A stretch of 64,000 nt of DNA from Agarophyton chilense (GCA_030374765.1 JARGXX010000004.1:1302001-1366000); one strand, 5' to 3'; positions 43,728 to 54,735 are shown, counted from the first letter of the stretch. Program-made: numbers and translations. Notes: generated by a model not told the origin, from the sequence alone.

Positions 43728-45521
43728 ATGCCTTCTCCTTCACTCCTGGCCCACATGGAAGTCCTAAAGTTGGAACGTGCAATCAGAGAAAACAACGATC
43801 AAGAAGCGCTCCTCAAACTAGCCGCCTTGCTTCTCATCGACGATCTCAATACTAAAGACGTTCCGCGCGCCCTTCAATTACTCGAACGAGCTATTGTCCA
43901 ACATGAAAACCCCAGTGCAATGTATCACCTTGCCATCCACTTTCGAGCTCATGGTAATACCTCTCAAAAACGTCGTGTGGTCCCGTTGCTAGAACGTGCA
44001 GTTCACAGTTCCTCAGACCCTCAATTATTTTTCACGCTTGCTTCGGTTGTGTACGATGGAGATACAGGAGGAAAAGACGTTCATAGAGCTGTCCAACTAC
44101 TTGAACGGGCTGTTAAATTAGGCAAACGTGCTCCTCATATGGTACGCTTGGCGGAAATATTACTTTGTGATTCAGCTGTTCGTGGAGATATGAAACGAGC
44201 ACTCCGTCTTTATAAACGTGCCATTAGTATTTCCAACAATGGTTGGCAGATGTATCGTTTGGGCTTTTTGTTTGCTCATGGAACTTTCTCTTTACAGAAA
44301 TGTACGAAATGTGCGATTAAATGGTACGAGCGAGCGATACAGGTCGAGAACTTGGTGCAAGCAAAGGTAGATCTGGCAAGAGCGTTGACAGACAGTAATT
44401 CAAGACAATATCAGGATCCCGTACGCGCAGTAAAACTTTTGGAAGAAGCTTTACTGCAAGAGTACAGCACAGAATCGGTAATGGAACTCGGGAAAGTTTA
44501 CTCATCATTCCAGAAGATTTTAAGCGGCCCGCCATCGCGCCTTCCATTACGGGCCCTGAAATTCATGCTCGCTTTTTATTTACTGGGTGACCCAAAAGTC
44601 CAGCCGGACCACAATAGCGCCTTTCTCCTCTGTAAGCTTCAGTACGAAGTAACAAACGATTCTTACACTCTCTACGTTATGGTGTGTCTACTCTGGAGTG
44701 GAAGTCAAGGTGTTTCACAAAACCGCAAACTAGCGTACAGTTTGTGCAAGAATGATGAGCAACGCGATGTGCACGCTGCACATTCATCGCTGTTACGGTA
44801 CGGCGCTGAACACGTGGTGGCACCGAATCAATTACTCGCAAAAGAGTTATCAGGGCGGTTTGGTGTGACAACTTGTAATGGACTATTACAGCATGCAATT
44901 ATTCTTAGCGAAAGTGATTCCGAGAAGGATCGCGACCGAGCTGAGGATTTGTTTATCGAAATTTGGCTGAATGGAAGCAGGTTTTATGGGTGGGTGCCTC
45001 TGACTTTGAGAAGATCTAGCTTAAACTTTCCGTTTGATGGCAAAGAAGCTTGTTGTATGAGCTATATGAGACGTATGACAATGTGTTCTGAGTTGGCAGC
45101 TTTTAATTTAGCCACCCTTTTTCTGGAGCAAGACGAACGAACGAAAGATGGCCTTAAAATCTTGACATGCATGGGTAAACATGCAAGGGAAGAATCTGAA
45201 CGGGTGATGGCAATGCTTTGTGAGGCGTATGTGTTGTGGGAAGGTATCGGTACAATTGATCAAGACAGGCGACAGGTATTTGCCATATTGCACAGAGCTA
45301 TTGACGAAAATAAGGATGTCTGCGCCAATGCCATGCTTGTGAATGCCGTGATGGAAATTGAGGATGCTGAAGATGCAGACAGGGAGTTGGCTTTGGCGAT
45401 TTGGCAGGGCTTGAAAGGTGATTGCGAGGATGACAGTGACTTTCACAAACTGCGTCGTCTGCTATCACATGGGACGAGGGAAGCACTCGGATTGAACGCA
45501 AATGCAGTTGGCGGTTGTTAG
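43728..45521 (+). CDS. Sel1-like repeat protein, paralogue 3
   Basis: A 597-residue intronless protein collinear with the two genes upstream. Repeat units include ALQLLERAIVQHENPSAMYH, AVQLLERAVKLGKRAPHMV, ALRLYKRAISISNNGWQMYR and CAIKWYERAIQVENLVQAK. The family blocks are LLWSG (about residue 321) and WVPLTLRRS (about 420). I prefer ATG 43,728 (MPSPSLLAH), which resembles the start of paralogue 2, over the in-frame ATG at 43,659. A Cys pair in KCTKCAIKW (CCKCESKW in paralogue 1) is not shared by paralogue 2. The gene is likely cytosolic. Its function is unknown beyond a scaffold fold. Confidence 0.88.
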   Translation: MPSPSLLAHMEVLKLERAIRENNDQEALLKLAALLLIDDLNTKDVPRALQLLERAIVQHENPSAMYHLAIHFRAHGNTSQKRRVVPLLERAVHSSSDPQLFFTLASVVYDGDTGGKDVHRAVQLLERAVKLGKRAPHMVRLAEILLCDSAVRGDMKRALRLYKRAISISNNGWQMYRLGFLFAHGTFSLQKCTKCAIKWYERAIQVENLVQAKVDLARALTDSNSRQYQDPVRAVKLLEEALLQEYSTESVMELGKVYSSFQKILSGPPSRLPLRALKFMLAFYLLGDPKVQPDHNSAFLLCKLQYEVTNDSYTLYVMVCLLWSGSQGVSQNRKLAYSLCKNDEQRDVHAAHSSLLRYGAEHVVAPNQLLAKELSGRFGVTTCNGLLQHAIILSESDSEKDRDRAEDLFIEIWLNGSRFYGWVPLTLRRSSLNFPFDGKEACCMSYMRRMTMCSELAAFNLATLFLEQDERTKDGLKILTCMGKHAREESERVMAMLCEAYVLWEGIGTIDQDRRQVFAILHRAIDENKDVCANAMLVNAVMEIEDAEDADRELALAIWQGLKGDCEDDSDFHKLRRLLSHGTREALGLNANAVGGC

Positions 45522-45605
45522 TATTTGTTATTTTACTTTTGTTCTGTTTCTTATTCTTTCTTTTTTTTGTATTGTGTTAGAAGTTATTTAGGCTCGTTGC
45601 AAGGC

Positions 45606-46181
45606 TCAAAAGTCTATTAGATGATTGATGGTAATAACGAGAAGAAGATAAAGTGCGGCGTCGAGCCCGACATCCACATAGACCGAATCATGAGTGATGT
45701 TGGTCCAATGGAGCTCTCGTTCTACGACAGCTAGAGCTCGTCCATCGTCTACTCGCGATAATGTATAGTCAGAACCAGCACAAACCTGGATGCAAGGAAC
45801 ACTGTCGTCATTCATCTCACCCTGAAATACGTCGGTAATTGTGAAGAGCGAACCATGCTGGCGAGTAGTAAACAGGACGTGGCCTTTATCAGCGCCGTGT
45901 ATACTGACTGTTTGGAAGCTCTTGTTGATAACTGCTCGAAACAGTGTGGCGTTCGTGGCGGTGCACACTAGTTTGAGACCGCTGGGTGTCTTGTGAACTG
46001 TGTACAAAAGATGTTCCGTATCGGCGCGTTGTATTTGGAAGATCTGCTTGGTATGATGGCGTTTGTTTCGGACGACATTGAAGTGCATCACACGATTGAA
46101 CTTTTGCGGGTGCAGGAAAAACTTGGAGTGGCGGGAATGAAGGGATGGGAGCGCGTGACGAAGACTTTGGGTGAGCATCAT
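45606..46181 (-). CDS. LURP-one-related / tubby-C-like domain protein
   Basis: This 191-residue protein is convergent with the Sel1-like genes, with an 84-base gap. The pattern is a beta-barrel of short strands: FQIQRADTEHLLYTVH, GLKLVCTATNATLFRAVINK, VSIHGADKGHVLFTTRQHG and CIQVCAGSDYTLSRVDDGRA, ending in the hydrophobic helix DAALYLLLVITINHL. This is the layout of LURP-one-like proteins, which share the tubby C-terminal fold with scramblases. An ATG at 46,370 would add a 63-residue Ser/Pro-rich extension. I chose the ATG pair at 46,181, which gives the usual family length of about 200. In plants the family is linked to defence; other members are uncharacterised. The role here is unknown. 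Confidence 0.7.
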   Translation of the reverse strand: MMLTQSLRHALPSLHSRHSKFFLHPQKFNRVMHFNVVRNKRHHTKQIFQIQRADTEHLLYTVHKTPSGLKLVCTATNATLFRAVINKSFQTVSIHGADKGHVLFTTRQHGSLFTITDVFQGEMNDDSVPCIQVCAGSDYTLSRVDDGRALAVVERELHWTNITHDSVYVDVGLDAALYLLLVITINHLIDF

Positions 46182-46950
46182 TTTTGGGAAGGCACGGAGT
46201 CTGTGAGGGAGGGGAGTGGGAGGGATGGAACGGGTGGATGGGTTGGTGCAAGAAGACGAGGAGAGAGATGAAGGCGGACGTTTATAGGGGTGGCTGCTGG
46301 AAAGAGGTGGGGCACTTTCGACGATGACGAAGAAGCGAAGGTGTAGCACGTCACAGTTGTGGGAAGGCAAACAAGGCGGGTTAAATGTTCAAACGAGGCA
46401 TGTGATGAGCGTGTAATTGAGGTGCTGTCTAATTTGACGTGGGGCGCGTGATTGGAGGAGGACCGCTCCGAGCCCAAACTGCCCCGCGGCGAGACGGGGA
46501 CGCGCCCCACACGGGGAAAGCCCCTCCTTGTTAGCCTTTGCCAGTGTGTTGTTGATTCACACGCTCTCCAGTGTGTCGGCGAGCAACACAAGTGAATTGC
46601 CTTGCCGACGTCAACGAGTTGTTTTCTGTGTTGGGTCTCGAGGTCGCGACGCGCTGTGATTCAGAGCCCGCCGCACAAGCAAGACAACGTCTCGAAAAAG
46701 GTTGCCGCACCTCGATGCGTTCATCATGTGCGCTACAACACGACACGCAGCCATCAGCCTCACCTGCAAGCAATTGCCAGCTCGCCGCGAGCAACTCTCC
46801 CTTGTGTCAGCGGAGGCAACAATTACTCCCAGCACGTATATATGAAGGACTATCCTAAACGAGGTCAACAAGGACTCACAACAAAGGGCTACACCAGCGC
46901 TCTCCTGTAACGCGTGTATGTGCTGTATTGACTGATATTCGCAAACATAA
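46182..46950. other. upstream region of the LURP-one-like gene; no gene recognised
   Basis: Overlapping frames on both strands (minus 46,178-46,591 and 46,531-46,794; plus 46,571-46,858) are compositionally biased and lack motifs. The part next to 46,181 probably holds the promoter and leader of the gene on its left. Confidence 0.3.
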
Positions 46951-46954
46951 ACTT

Positions 46955-47441
46955 TTATTTCGCTTTTCCCAACACTACTGTACCGCTTGGGCCGCTGCCA
47001 TTCAGCGAGAGCGTAGTTTGGCTCGTCTTCTTCTTCTTTACTATGGTCTTCCGTTTCTGATTTCGAAGCGGCAAGAGAAATGCCCCTAAACGTATTTTTT
47101 TTGAGGAAACTAAGAACCGTACCGCCCATTGCTTAATCATATCTGCTAAAGACCAATCTTGTCTTTCTCCATGCGTCGAGAGATCCTCACGACGAGTGCC
47201 ATTTCTCAACCGCGTATCGTAATAGAACATGATCGACGTCTTCCTTAACCGCTGTTCCGCAATTATATTGAATCACCTTTTTGTCCGTATAAAAACTAAA
47301 AAGATGCAGTAATGCCACATTTTTAGTTGCAGATTGCGCAAGTGTTACCTTTGCCTCCATTGCATCACTCTTGCTGAAAATATGATCAAAACTTTTCAAA
47401 ACATTCTCGCTTTTCATTTTTTGAAAAAAATGGACCTTCAT
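46955..47441 (-). pseudogene. possible LINE C-terminal fragment
   Basis: Two minus frames, joined across a shift near 47,210, read CGTAVKEDVDHVL, then RLRNGTRREDL and WSLADMIKQWAVRFLVSSKK. This resembles the tail of non-LTR retrotransposon proteins (C-x-x-C-G-x-E-x-x-x-H-x-L, then R..., then LADML...FL..T). Only one Cys and the His are recognisable. It is a weak assignment. Confidence 0.3.
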
Positions 47442-47829
47442 ATCTGCAAGTTTGGGTTGAATAAGCGTGAACGAATATTTTGAGTTTTTAAAGAATTGCG
47501 TACAGTAAATTAACCTCTGTTTGAAGCATTCAGCAATTGTTTACAGACGTCGGGCCAATTTTACATTTCTCCATATTGTGCCTCATGTTTATTTGCATCG
47601 CAAACTTTAGGGCCGTTCCAAAAGAAAAAAAGTGGTGTATGGGCTATAATATATGGCCATATGCAAAACCCGCCATATCATATTTGGCTTTCCAATACAT
47701 TCCTGAAAAAGTAGCGTATGGTTCACAGTTGAACCAGCTCGAATTTAACTTCGGAGACAGTGTCAGTTGACCGTTAACCGTTGAACTGGGTTTGAAGAAG
47801 ATCTTGGTAGTCCCCGACCGCTTTTTTGC

Positions 47830-48136
47830 TCTAAACTTCAAAGCCGTGAAGGTAATGAAACGCAAATTTCTTCTTTCAGGGGCATCTGCCGTTATTTCTA
47901 AGCGACAGAAAAAAGAATCTTGTGTAGCTGCTGCAGTTTTGGCTGATTTACTAGAAGAAGTAATTTTTGAGGGTTGGGTGGGGCAACGTATTCTTCGAAA
48001 AATATTTTCTTTTGAGGTCTTTATAACAAGAACACCACCAAAAGTATTCCAACGTTTGTACAAAACGTCAGCATCATCATTCTTTCTACTAGCAGAACAA
48101 TTTGCCCTTGTGGCACGCCACGACTCCGAAGGATAG
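47830..48136 (+). pseudogene. possible N-terminal part of the Harbinger-type transposase
   Basis: A plus frame containing KRQKKESCVAAAVLADLLEE and TPPKVFQRLYKTSASSFFLL has the length and helical look of a PIF/Harbinger transposase N-terminus. It lies on the same strand, upstream of the catalytic part at 48,828. Direct family motifs are not evident. Confidence 0.35.
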
Positions 48137-48827
48137 TACACCGGAACGTTCAGTTGAATGGATGTGTCGAAGGGAATTGCGGACGTCGGAGACCGCAATG
48201 AGTACGAGCGAAAGCGCAGAGGCTGCGGCAATCAAAGGCATTGCCTGCGGTAGGCGGAAGGCAACACCCTCAGCGGTGTGAGAGTTCACGTGCGCGTGAG
48301 CAGGCCAAGAGATGGTTTGGTAATGTGCTGACTGCCCTCGTTCAAGGCTGCCGAATGTATAAGGCGGGCGATGGTATTTATTGTAAAAGGAAGGAGCAAA
48401 CTGTAGGCGGCGTCTCATCGGCGAAGGTCCGATAAATCGGAGCCAGCGCATTGCCGGCGTATCGGTTGCGAGCGCATCGGGCGCTGCCGCATCGGGATAC
48501 CGATTAGCGTGTCGGTCAGCAATCTAGGGCTGACCGTGATCGTGCGTGGGGGTCAAGCAGGCGCTAGCGTGCAGCACCCTTGCGTCTACTAACAGATTCA
48601 GACAGAGCTCTCATTTACTACGGCTATCAGTGACTCTTAATTGGCTAGCTGGTCGTTCATACATCGACATAAGAATGGCTCATTAACTGTCATTTTCGAC
48701 AGTATATCATTAGATTGATGAAACTATCTCCACTCTGAACTGCATATTAAGCATTGCCTTTCTCTACGAAGATGAAACTGAGCTAAAAACCTTTTCTAAA
48801 CATTTCTAACGAAAAAAAGAAAATGCA
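48137..48827. other. GC-rich inserted segment, no gene recognised
   Basis: The sequence changes from AT-rich to GC-rich between about 48,170 and 48,580. It carries repeated ATCGG motifs and a stem CGGTCAG...CTGACCG (48,513-48,536). It separates the two putative transposase parts and may be a small non-autonomous element. I could not find its ends. Confidence 0.3.
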
Positions 48828-49542
48828 TTGAACATGTGTTGCGGTGCATTACATGGAATTGCCATCAAAGTCGTAAAACCTTCAGCTTCTGAAGTGCCAA
48901 ACGCTTCTACTTATTACAATCTGAAGGGGTTTTATGCTCTGAATTTGAAAGCAATGTGCGACTCTAACTATCGTTTCACTTTTGGGTCATGTTTGTGCTC
49001 TGGATCTACTCATGATAGTACTTCATTTTCAATTAGCAGTTTTGGAAATCTTTTACAAAGCGAAGAAGGTGGACCTCTTCCGGGATTCTAGGTCGCATGC
49101 AACGATGCTTATGTTTTTACCAATAGACTTATAACTCCTTGACCAGGTAGAACATTAAGCACAGCCAAAGATTGTTTCAACTAATGGAATTCTTCTGCTT
49201 GCACATTTATTGAACAAAGCTTTGGAATGCTCGTTGGGAGGTGGCGCATTTTTTTGGAGACCGTTCAAATGTTTTATTGTCAAGAATGCTACAATTATAT
49301 TGGTTTTATGTAAACTGCATAACTTTATGCGCCATAACGGCGACACACTAGAAGGTTCACCGCCATCTGACGCCGATGTTGCACACCATACCGAGCCAGC
49401 AGAACTCCAACTACATTTACAGAATGATTGTGATCTTAACGGAGTGCTCCATCACAGACGTAGGGATTTAGAAGCTTCGCAGCTCCGTATTGACTTTACG
49501 CAAGAAATTGAAGCGAGTGGTTGTAGTAGATCGTATGTGTAA
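48828..49542 (+). pseudogene. PIF/Harbinger-type transposase (DDE_Tnp_4), broken
   Basis: CCGALHGIAIKVVKPS matches the family start of the catalytic domain (GALDGxHI), with His replacing the first Asp. It is followed by NLKGFYALNLKAMCDSNYRF and CSGSTHDSTSF, which includes the second Asp. After stops and shifts, TFIEQSFGMLVGRWRIF retains the (V/I)EQ(A/S)FG...RW motif that carries the final Glu. WRPFKCFIVKNATIILVLCK and LHNFMRHNGD complete the C-terminus in the frame 49,210-49,542. Harbinger enzymes act with a partner Myb-like protein, and none is seen here. The copy is inactive. Confidence 0.8.
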
Positions 49543-49612
49543 ACAGATTGTAGTTCAATAACCATATCTACAATTGCACAAAATCTAGATCGACCAATCA
49601 GTCAATATTAGT

Positions 49613-50048
49613 TGTTATAAGATACCAACGGTTGAGCCCTGTAAGCCACCGGGCCCTTAGGTATCTTACAAGCGACATGTGCACGGGTGGACCTCAGGTG
49701 GACTCATGTAGATTATTAATTTATTTTAATTAGTGTAATAGATTAACATTACAGTGCCAGGGAGATCTCAGCGCCTCGCCATTACTATTTTCTTGGCTCG
49801 AGTGAAGCTTCTTCCTTAGAATTAGGTAGGCACAGTTACGATACTAAATTACCCGTTTGGTACATTATTTCCGCTAAATTGGTCTTCAAGCCATCGTTTC
49901 CGTAGCTTTGACCTGTAGGAATACGCAGTGAACGCCAGTCCATTGCACCAAGTACTCTCAGAGGGCCGCCAACAAGAATACGACGTTCGTGACCCGCTCT
50001 ACTACGCCACAAGCGGTTGCAACCTGATCCCCCAGTCATTGCGTTACA
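49613..50048 (+). repeat. 5' LTR of Gyp-E
   Basis: This 436-base LTR runs from TGTTATAAGATACC to TGCGTTACA. It is homologous to the solo LTR at 61,614-62,059, sharing blocks such as GGTTGAGCCCTGTAA and GTAGATTATTAATTTATTT. Confidence 0.88.
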
Positions 50049-50051
50049 TTT

Positions 50052-50072
50052 TTGTCTCTCCCGACTTAGAAT
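50052..50072 (+). other. primer-binding site of Gyp-E
   Basis: TTGTCTCTCCCGACTTAGAA lies just after the LTR. It is a variant of the TGGTCTCCCGACTTAGAA site of Gyp-D and Chromo-A. Confidence 0.65.
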
Positions 50073-50179
50073 CTTTTAGACATAATTGAGGTGACCACTG
50101 AAAAGAATAATAATCCGGTTTTTAACCTTCACTATAATTCCTCAATTGATCAGAATTACAGAAATAACCCCCATTACAA

Positions 50180-52420
50180 ATGCAGGAAACAATTTCCATT
50201 GAGCAGGCCAAAGGACTCCTACAGGATCCAATGCCACTGGAACGCCAAAGATGTCGCCTGAACTACAGTTTCATACTGTCATCGACCGCAGGAGCGCAAG
50301 ATGCCAGCCGCAAGAAGTACTGACTCCCCTGGACGACCCTGAAAGGATACATCGAGAACCCACGGTGGCAGCGCGTTTATGAGAACGCCTCAAGAGACCA
50401 CTTCTAGGCCAGGAACACCCCAAGTAGAACCCTGTAAGACGGAATGAATTACTGAGAACATTTCCGCAGGACTTTCCGACCTTCTCTGGTCCCTTCTCCG
50501 CGAGCTCTGCCCAGCCCATGTGTAATTGATTGTGGAAATGTGATTCGCTACAGGGATCGCGGACCATACGCATTACTTCATTACGCCAATCGTCCCCAAG
50601 GCCATGGAGCCTGAGCTATTCATAGACTCCCTCCTTCAGGCCGTTCAAGGAGCAGTCACGAGCCAGTCAGTAAATGCGTGCCCCAGGACCACTCCACAAG
50701 TCAGTCATCCGGCTTCCATATGGCAACCCACTAACGAACCCCCAACAGTGGCGGTATCAACCACCCCTCGCCGGGAACACCATCAGAAAAATCCAATGAA
50801 ACGACAATCTAGGAGCAGAAGAGAGCCTCTGCGTCTAAAAAAGAGACAGATTGCGCTTACCAAAGGACCATATGAGGTACAGCAACCTCAGGGCTCGATT
50901 TGATCTGATAGAGAGAACAGTCCTTTAGGTCCCTATTCCGCTGGAAAGAAAAGATGTAACCGCAGGAGAAAGAAAAACAGAAGGAGTAAAAGAAGGGACC
51001 AATCGGAAACGAGTGATTCCAAATCGGCCTCGACCGAAACGGCCGGCTTGGAAGTGAATGAGGCTGCCTTTCGAGGCCTCAATCCACTGACAACGACAAA
51101 CGAACTCTTCCTTAAGGTTTTAGACTACCGGAATTACCGATTAGCCGACAGGTCTCCGAAATATTCTGGTTCAGTGGCTCGAAGAGTCGCCCAAATGGCC
51201 AAACGAATGCAACTAACCATTATGGACAAGTTCTCGGGTTTTTATCCCATTGCTGCCCTTAGGTTTCTTAGTTTGTTTCGTACGCCTTGTGATCAGAACG
51301 GTGTCCACGAGGGCGCTGCTCTGTACCTTTTCCAATTCTTCCTCAGAGGACAGGCGCGTGACCGAGTGGTTTCGAAGATATCTGGAACAACTGACCTCGC
51401 GGATGCTCAAGACCGTGAGCTCCTCAGTTCATATCATCAGGTTGTTCATTACCTTTTGGGAACCTAGGCCACGGATGACGTTATAATGAATGCCCACCGA
51501 AAGTGATATCCTTTAGGCAAAGCTCCAACATGACCGAATCGGCTTTCGCAGACGACCTATGGATGAAGGCTTACCGATGTGGAAAGTTATTCTCCGAAGA
51601 ACGCCTAAAACGTCATTTCATCAGGGGATTACTACCTGCCATTCGGATACATGTCCGTAATTACCACATGGAAAACCCACAATACTCCTTCCGACTGCTC
51701 GTCACCTATGCCGAAGGTTATGGCAAAACCTACAGGACTTCCAGGCGCAACGCTGATATATCCAGAGGAGACACAACTCCATTGCGTAAGCCAAACCAAG
51801 CCCATTTGGTTAGCTCCACGGAATCGGACATAAATTCATCACTCCATGATGCCGACTCGGGAGATATCCTTGCGGTTGATTTCAGGGCCCCCCCGTCTGG
51901 GCCCATATCGTATACCCCCCAAGGAACTACGGCGACCACTGGACCACCCACACCCAAGTATTCCCCCTTTCCACCCTGCAAGGACGTTTTTATTCACTCA
52001 CCAAGGGCCTGTTTCCTCTGCCTTTCCATAGTTCAACCCTGTAAATGCACAAGGTATCTGCCTGAGGACGCACGCAAACACCTCCTGGCCTTAAGGGAAG
52101 AGAATTACAAGGTGAGGAGATCCGAAGGAGTGTTTACCAGTGTACAGCAACGAGCCACAGGAACACCTGAGAGCTCCCGCTATGCCAACCCTCCGGATAC
52201 CCTAACGGAAGCCCTACATGTTTATGCCATTGTAGACCCCACGGACGACCCCGAAGAGGAACCCCATCATTCGGAAGAAACGGAAACCCCATCAGAAAAC
52301 GCTAAGAGGGTCGACGCGAGGCAAATCCTCCCTCCTCCAAGTCCATGCCTCAACCAATTGGACGGTCAGGAGCCAAGGAGCTCCTCATCTCCCAATACAA
52401 ACCACAACCATTGGACCACT
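50180..52420 (+). pseudogene. Gyp-E gag, broken and interrupted
   Basis: A start at ATG 50,180 (MQETISIEQ) leads into frames broken by stops until about 50,900. A Lys/Arg/Ser-rich linker follows. The capsid-like region then comes in two frames: 51,048-51,467 (DQNGVHEGAALYLFQFFLRG, as DQNGFSEGAAMCLFQFYFKG in Gyp-D) and 51,503-52,420. A degraded zinc knuckle, CFLCLSIVQPCKC, lies near 52,015. The reading frame reaches HNHWTT at 52,420 and is continued exactly in frame at 63,241. The Chromo-C insertion itself therefore left the frame recoverable. Confidence 0.8.
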
Positions 52421-53071
52421 TTTATAATCCGCTCTATAGAAGAGAGCAGACACCTGCGACAGTGTTCGGGACTGCCGAATGGGTGCTTGCGGATAAGGGG
52501 AAGATGTGGTAGAGCACAACTCTAGCGAGCTAGAATGGGAGTTGTAAGGCCCCACTCGCCAATGAGGGTGGTTGGTACTACGGAACGGACAACTGCTTGT
52601 TGTAGCTCGTCCAGATCTCCGGTTAAGGATTCCTGAACAAGGAACAAGATAGTTGGTAAACCCGTTGTTCTCTGCTTTACCTTGGAGTCGGTGCTCCTCT
52701 CTGTGCCTTATGTACTGTGCACAGGGGTGAGCGCCGCACATAATAATATCTAGATATAAACTTGGTTATCCAATTAACCTCTATGCAGTACGGGATAACT
52801 AGCTCTAAATGGGCTTCCGCCTACAAAGGGTAGGCTTAGTTGCCACGCGGCTACACACTTTATACGCCGTTTCCAATACGGTGTTTCCCTACAAAGGGTC
52901 GAATCGGATGCGCCGTTGCAAACCAAGCTCCCACGTGTAACATATCACCTCACCGGCTATCTGCGGAATGCCGCTTCATAACCTCATCCCAGCCGTTGCA
53001 CTCACTTATGAGTATCATCGTACTTAAAAATAAAAATTCCATCGGCATTCCGACAGTAGTAGAATACTACA
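52421..53071 (-). repeat. 3' LTR of Chromo-C
   Basis: The LTR runs on the plus strand from TTTATAATCCGCTCTA to GAATACTACA. It aligns along its length with the 5' copy at 62,584 and the solo LTR at 21,766. Its first bases have mutated away from TGTAATATTC. Confidence 0.9.
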
Positions 53072-53081
53072 CATCCCCCCT
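53072..53081 (-). other. polypurine tract of Chromo-C
   Basis: On the minus strand AGGGGGGATG directly precedes the LTR start TGTAGTATTC. Confidence 0.65.
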
Positions 53082-53228
53082 GTTCAGCGCGAAGCACGGG
53101 CGACGTAAGACGTATTTTTATACCCGAGCATGCATCGGCATTCCGAAATTTCCTCGTCTCCACGAAAGTACACCAACTTCTGCTTAATGTCAGGCAATTC
53201 ACAGTATTCGGTTTTGACTTGATCAGCG

Positions 53229-54735
53229 ATGAATCCTTACGCGCCGCACAACTCCAACAACGGAGAAGTACCCTCAGAGGGTCCTTACGCCAGCAGTGGC
53301 TTCCACTCGCAATCTGCGGCGCCTGCGGCCTTCCGATCAATGCGGTCTCCTCGCGTGGGTTTCCACTCCTTGCCCTTACAGCCTTCGACTTCAGGTGTGA
53401 TGTCTAATGCGGCTTATGCATCCTCTGCTGGGATCAATCGAACGCCGTCTCGTCGGGCTCAACGCAGCTATCCACATCCTGCGGACTTTGTGGGACGAAA
53501 CCCTCTCGACGATTCTGACCTCTTCGCGCACGCTCCCTGCTTTGACCCAGTCGCTCTTCGCGATGACGCTTTGATCAGCCGGTACGTCTTCAGCGATTAC
53601 CTTCTAGATGGACTTCCTCATGCGGCTATCCGCAGCCACGATTGGCTTACTCACTGTGCTTTGCAAGATATCGTGATTGCCGCAGACGAATGGCGCGGCT
53701 TACGCGATGTACGTGACGCCGCACTCTGCTTTCGCCGGCCCCTGCTCCGTGCGGACTTCCACTTCCTCCACAAGAGAGACATTCCTTATTGGGATTGTAC
53801 TCGTTGGGAACGACGTACGAGATCCCGCTTGGGGTACCAGGTTCCATACCAAATGATCGAGATTGATCGAGTTAGGCGGAATGCTCGCGTCGGGAGATAC
53901 GTCGCGCTGCCAGAACAATGGGCGGAGATCGAGAGCCCTCGTGGATGTCCGGTGGAGCATCCTCCTACCATAACCTATATCCGTTCCGCGTTGATTAACG
54001 ACCCGTTCTCGGGATACTGGACGGTCGTGTTCTCCGAGTTCATTGCCAAGATCGCATTGTATATTCTCTGCGATGCATACGATACCTATCGTGTTTGGTA
54101 CATGTCGCCAATAGCGCGGAGATATGCGAGACAACTCGATCTTTCCTTTGTGTTGGGGTCACGTGCCAATTATGACGAATTCCTACTCTTGGTGGACTTG
54201 ATCGACAGTATCGACTGGCATGGGGTTCCATTGGAGCAATCAGCTAGAAGCACAAACGGTGCGTCATCGAGATCACTCGCCGGGACGCACTGCTATTGCT
54301 GGAGATTTTGTATGGTACAATCCCTGGACCAGCCAGATAATCACGTCCGATCAGGCTCGTGACCTTCGTGCGAATCCTAGGAAGTTCCCTTAAAATCAGC
54401 GTTCTGGATATGTGTATCAGTCCACACCTTCCGAGTTTGCAGATCAGGAGTATGAAGAAGCTGCAGGTGCTGATGCAGAACTCGATTTCGAGGATGAACC
54501 TGAACTATTCGGTATTGTGCCTGTAACGGCTGCTTCGCCACCAACGGCTACGACATCGGGTGTCAATCTGTCGATGGGATACTATCATAAGTTCGCCCAA
54601 CAACCGAGTGATGCGGAGGATCCCTTTTTGGCACAGTTGAGACAATTCCTCTTAGACGCGGGTTTCCCCAAAGTACAGCTGCAAGGCGATCGTGCTGCGC
54701 TTATCGCCATGCTGAATCATAATACCAGCGGGTAA
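53229..54735 (+). pseudogene. aORF of Chromo-C: conserved antisense protein
   Basis: The plus-strand frame starts at ATG 53,229, about 160 bases inside the LTR, and stays open for 377 codons. A one-base shift near 54,285 and a TAA near 54,391 then interrupt it. It continues to 54,735, about 500 residues in all. The N-terminus is Ser/Pro/Ala-rich. Blocks shared with Chromo-B are APCFDPVALRDDALISRY, LLRADFHFLHKRD, GYQVPYQMIEIDRV, GRYVALPEQW, DPFSGYWTVVFSEF, YDTYRVWYMSP, RQLDLSFVLGS, DSIDW and AGDFVWYNPW. An acidic stretch and LRQFLLDAGFPKVQLQ...LIAML at the end resemble a SAP-type DNA-binding helix pair. It runs convergent to pol. I know of no named family. Confidence 0.75.

Larger units (their letters stand above)
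49613..52420 (+). mobile_element. Gyp-E: Ty3/gypsy element, left part (continues at 63,241)
   Basis: A 5' LTR, primer-binding site and gag lie on the plus strand. The element is interrupted at 52,420 by Chromo-C and resumes in frame at 63,241 with protease. It then runs off the window. Its gag and protease resemble those of Gyp-D. Confidence 0.88.

Noticed and set aside
46611..47129. A 172-codon minus frame as a host gene
   Set aside because: There is no recognisable domain, and the LINE-like reading in another register overlaps its start. It is too uncertain to list as a gene.
50271..50573. A 100-codon minus frame in the Gyp-E leader
   Set aside because: The plus strand here matches gag in broken frames. 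The minus frame has no motif.
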